DNA from: Asterionellopsis glacialis
Taxonomy: Eukaryota > Bacillariophyta > Plagiogrammaphyceae > Rhaphoneidales > Asterionellopsidaceae
NCBI GenBank assembly: GCA_014885115.2
Contig: WKLE02002694.1
Location: forward strand, 1-10,474
Reading direction: 5' to 3'
Length of the DNA stretch: 10,474 bases
Both the position numbers and the translations under genes were made by a program. Under the pieces are notes generated by a model that saw only the letters and a list, made by a program, of their open reading frames with translations, was not told the origin of the DNA and searched no databases. Within the stretch, counting starts at the first letter, position 1, and every line of letters begins with the position of its first letter. This document shows, one piece after another, positions 7,915 to 10,474 of the stretch.

Positions 7915-9969
7915 TCACCCATTGCATGACTTGATTAGAAAGTCATGTAATACTTGGATGTAATGATCATCACCAGTATCAGCATGGTGCATTGTTGTAG
8001 TGGCATTCACACCATACAACTTTTGAAGATCCATTGGAATTCTTTGCCTTGGTCGTAAAAAGAAAGGTGCACTTAGTCGACCTCCTCCCCCTTGTGGCGC
8101 TGCTTGTTGTTTGTTTCCTGGTAGTTGTTTTCCTTGAGGCGTCCTTGTTGTTGCTAATGGTGATGGTTGTGGTTGTTGGGATGTGACGACACGATGTATA
8201 GTAGATTCTATGTTTCCATTGGTTAACAATTCAAGCCATTTACCTGCCATGACAATTACATAATTTGAATTCCAATCACAGTCTTCTTCGTATTTGCATT
8301 GAATGTTCTTGTTCAGTTTGTTGTTCTTGTTGTAGTGTTGTTTGGCAATACGTTCCGGAGAAATCCAACAATTTCTATATGAATTCCATATTTCCAATCC
8401 AACAATTGTAGATACAGGTACAAGTGTTACGACTGTCCAATCTGTATGACTTTTTAAATTTTCAATGCGCCTCGTATTGTTAATGTTGTTATTACCGCCA
8501 GGAGAAGCACCATCACCATCATTTGTCGTACCGGTACCATACTGACAAAGTCGATGGACACTACAACTTTCATCAGTTTCATTCCTAAATCCAATATCTG
8601 TTCCATCATCACAAAATATGTTTACCATCTCTTGTACTTTTCGAATATCCATATCTAGATCAATACCATCACCATCGGTTTTCTCCGTGTTGTTATTACT
8701 TTTGTTCTTGTCAACCACAAGAACATCGTCCTTGTCATCATGATTTGTAGTATTGTACCCAGATAAACATATCAATGAAGACGAAATTCCAATACTTGCT
8801 ACTACTTTACCAATCTTGGTTAATAATTGATACGAATCAAGGATACCACTTTGAAACAATTTGAATGACAACCATGTTGATGGTGATTCAAGTTCATTGC
8901 TGTTGTTGTTGTTGTTATGGTGGTGGTGATTATCAAATTTTTCGTTACGTTTATTGCTATAATAAGGAGTTGGTATTCCTACAATGGTTCCATCCTTTCG
9001 GTTTATACGAGTTTCAACGTGTTTATATCCACCACCTTGTGATTTTGTAATTGTATTGGAACCTTCAAGTGTTTGATGTCTCATTAGCAACATTCGTTTT
9101 GAAGAGGACGACAATGACGAACTTCTTTCTTCTTCTTGTGGTGGTGGTGATTGATGAAACATCCTTGTACATTTCCACATATCCTTCATAATCTGAGAAT
9201 AATTGTTCTTGTCGTCATACTCATGGAGGTAGGATGTAATACTAGGTGTAGTGGTTTTTATTGTTGTATCGTTATCATTGTGGTGGTTGCCGTCCTTTGT
9301 ATCATTATCATTACCAGTATAATTATCATTATCCTTGTCATCATGATGATTGTCAAGTTGAACAATAAGACATCCACCATTTTGTTTCATGAGAGTGACA
9401 ATGTCATCTTTTGTAACCATTGTATTGCGATTACTACACACGACATTATGAGTGCTAGTTAATGCGGAACATAATGTAGACATGTTTACGACAATATTCA
9501 TCTGATTGAATGGATAATCATGTTCTGGTAGTTCATCTTTCAGAAGATTGAGCTTGTTATAATTATGGTTCTTTTCCGCATTACGTATTCGTTCATTCAC
9601 TGAATCTTCAAAGGACAAGAAATAACTTTGAGGTTGATTCTTTTCTGTATCTTGGTGTTTAGTGTCGCCTTCATCACAATGTTGGGCATTATCATTGTAC
9701 CGTTTATTCTTGGCCATCGACAGACTAGTGCCGAGATCAGAAAAAGAAGAAGTACAAGAAGAAGACGACGATCCTATCATTATAAATGAATGTCGAGGAT
9801 GACGTTCTTGTTGTGGTGACAATGATGAAATTAATGTGTCTGCTGTTTGGAATGTTGTCCTTCTAAAGTTGATAGGTGTCATCATTGCAGTGACGACACC
9901 ATCATCATGATAAAGCGCTATAAAAAAACAACAGACACCAAATACTAATGATGATTCGAGCCATTTCAT
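7915..9969 (-). CDS. Isopenicillin-N-synthase-like 2OG-Fe(II) dioxygenase with large low-complexity inserts, intronless, 684 aa
   Basis: The C-terminal third shows the fold of plant/fungal-type soluble 2OG dioxygenases: iron ligands His508 and Asp510 (SHTDWTVVT), GLEIWNS, a VIVMAGKWLELLTNG strand, distal His592 (STIHRVV) and the 2-oxoglutarate-binding RxS pair Arg631/Ser633 (RLSAPFFLRP). Residues about 160-200 (DDIVTLMKQNGGCLIVQL) resemble the N-terminal DIOX segment. A hydrophobic stretch at 7-20 (SLVFGVCCFFIAL) may be a signal peptide or anchor; no clear plastid ASAF-type motif was seen. Asn/Asp/His/Thr-rich inserts at about 204-241, 345-365 and 405-430, plus Gln/Pro-rich sequence at 598-625, make it roughly twice the usual 300-350 aa. 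An in-frame TGA at 10002-10000 supports the start. Substrate cannot be inferred. Confidence 0.85.
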   Translation of the reverse strand: MKWLESSLVFGVCCFFIALYHDDGVVTAMMTPINFRRTTFQTADTLISSLSPQQERHPRHSFIMIGSSSSSCTSSFSDLGTSLSMAKNKRYNDNAQHCDEGDTKHQDTEKNQPQSYFLSFEDSVNERIRNAEKNHNYNKLNLLKDELPEHDYPFNQMNIVVNMSTLCSALTSTHNVVCSNRNTMVTKDDIVTLMKQNGGCLIVQLDNHHDDKDNDNYTGNDNDTKDGNHHNDNDTTIKTTTPSITSYLHEYDDKNNYSQIMKDMWKCTRMFHQSPPPQEEERSSSLSSSSKRMLLMRHQTLEGSNTITKSQGGGYKHVETRINRKDGTIVGIPTPYYSNKRNEKFDNHHHHNNNNNSNELESPSTWLSFKLFQSGILDSYQLLTKIGKVVASIGISSSLICLSGYNTTNHDDKDDVLVVDKNKSNNNTEKTDGDGIDLDMDIRKVQEMVNIFCDDGTDIGFRNETDESCSVHRLCQYGTGTTNDGDGASPGGNNNINNTRRIENLKSHTDWTVVTLVPVSTIVGLEIWNSYRNCWISPERIAKQHYNKNNKLNKNIQCKYEEDCDWNSNYVIVMAGKWLELLTNGNIESTIHRVVTSQQPQPSPLATTRTPQGKQLPGNKQQAAPQGGGGRLSAPFFLRPRQRIPMDLQKLYGVNATTTMHHADTGDDHYIQVLHDFLIKSCNG
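8898..8930 (-). repeat. Coding trinucleotide repeats giving poly-His/poly-Asn
   Basis: On the coding (minus) strand, CAC/CAT and AAC/AAT-type codon runs yield HHHH followed by five Asn within the dioxygenase gene. It is a likely site of length variation. Confidence 0.7.
9246..9360 (-). repeat. Coding Asn/Asp/His-rich low-complexity tract
   Basis: Imperfect runs of GAT/AAT/CAC codons encode residues about 204-241 of the dioxygenase. The tract lies between its N-terminal segment and the catalytic core, so it is probably a disordered surface loop. Confidence 0.65.
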
Positions 9970-10474
9970 TTTGCAGAAGTTTTCAATTTTTGTTCTTGTT
10001 CATCTTGCGTTACTATAATGATATATAAAAATTAAATACCCTCCTCTCTATTTTTTATTGTAAAATGTTTTAATGTCTAACGTATCGGTAGGACAAGGTA
10101 CGTACGGGTTTCGGCTTTCTCAAGCAACACGAAATCGTACCTGTACTGTCTTCTTGTTGACCATTTTCTTTTGGTTTGCGCGCGTTGCTGCTTGTCGTCG
10201 TGTGCAGGCCAGGCTTTCAGCTTTGCTTTCGGCTTCTTTTTGATTTTTTTCAAATAACACAGGCCCAACATGTACACGCCTTTTCCCTCCATGAAGGCTC
10301 ATGGCCAAGAAAGAAATATTCTACCAAGCCCCGCTGCACCAGTTACTCATGGTGGGTTTTACCATCTTACATACGTATTATTTTAAATACCACAAGCCTA
10401 CTAGAGATTGAGCGCGTTATGAACAAGCTTTCAGTTTATGAATACTGTTGTTGTTGAAGTTACCTTGCACTGTA
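9970..10474. other. Upstream region of the dioxygenase gene, no supported gene
   Basis: The first 100 bases are AT-rich, with atatata at 10021-10027, about 55 bases before the dioxygenase start on the minus strand, a possible TATA-like element. From about 10080 the composition becomes less AT-rich (ttgcgcgcgttgctgc near 10175). Open frames here overlap each other and show no domain. A 31-codon frame at 10291-10386 is discussed as a weak finding. Confidence 0.4.
10087..10146. promoter_or_regulatory. GGTAGGAC and GTACCTGTAC words upstream of the dioxygenase gene
   Basis: ggtaggac (10087-10094), aaggtacgtacgg (10095-10107) and cgtacctgtac (10136-10146) repeat words found at 4843-4860 and resemble the 49-214 cluster. 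They lie about 120-180 bases upstream of the dioxygenase start. A function is not shown. Confidence 0.35.

Noticed and set aside
9151..9462. 103-codon plus-strand frame rich in Ile/Val inside the dioxygenase gene
   Set aside because: Antisense shadow of the Asn/Asp-codon repeats; GAT/AAT runs read as ATC/ATT on the other strand and mimic a membrane protein.

Overview
The window reads as nuclear DNA of a unicellular eukaryote, most likely a diatom or a related stramenopile. It holds four protein genes. Three are interrupted by short spliceosomal introns of 143-247 bp with GTANGT-type donors and YAG acceptors, and two introns carry TACTAAC/TACTAAT branch-point boxes. The fourth gene is intronless and full of Asn/Asp/His/Ser-rich low-complexity inserts. 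Genes lie on both strands with no operon logic. The secreted prolyl 4-hydroxylase with C-terminal ankyrin repeats and the two-domain PFK-2/FBPase-2 with N-terminal extension fit a diatom best, but the species call is inference. No software was run; exons were set by hand from homologous motifs and splice signals, and reading frames were checked across every junction.

Layout. 1-872 is non-coding upstream DNA. It starts with a short inverted repeat and a dense cluster of GTACC/GGTAC palindromes (49-214) and ends with a 12-bp inverted repeat before the first gene. 873-2478 (+) is an aspartate aminotransferase of 3 exons and 415 aa. 2612-4238 (-) is a secretory-pathway Fe(II)/2OG prolyl 4-hydroxylase-like protein with C-terminal ankyrin repeats, 2 exons and 486 aa, tail-to-tail with the aminotransferase. 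4239-5065 is a divergent intergenic region. 5066-7735 (+) is a 6-phosphofructo-2-kinase/fructose-2,6-bisphosphatase of 4 exons and 683 aa. 7915-9969 (-) is an intronless isopenicillin-N-synthase-like 2OG-Fe(II) dioxygenase of 684 aa, tail-to-tail with the PFK-2 gene. 9970-10474 is upstream DNA without a supported gene.

How the genes relate. They are housekeeping or accessory metabolic genes that share no obvious pathway: amino-group transfer between aspartate and glutamate, post-translational proline hydroxylation, control of glycolysis through fructose 2,6-bisphosphate, and an oxidation of unknown substrate. The prolyl hydroxylase and PFK-2 genes are divergent and could share promoter DNA.

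The most interesting observation is in the PFK-2 gene. The kinase domain keeps its signature residues, while the phosphatase domain has lost both the phospho-acceptor histidine (RHGES is RPGKT) and the aligned catalytic glutamate (NEID is NPLD), although the domain is otherwise full length. This predicts an enzyme that makes but does not degrade fructose 2,6-bisphosphate. Second in interest is a recurring GGTAGGAC / GTACCTG(G)TAC palindrome family seen in the upstream regions but not noticed in the genes. I found no mobile element, tRNA, rRNA, CRISPR array or defence-type system.
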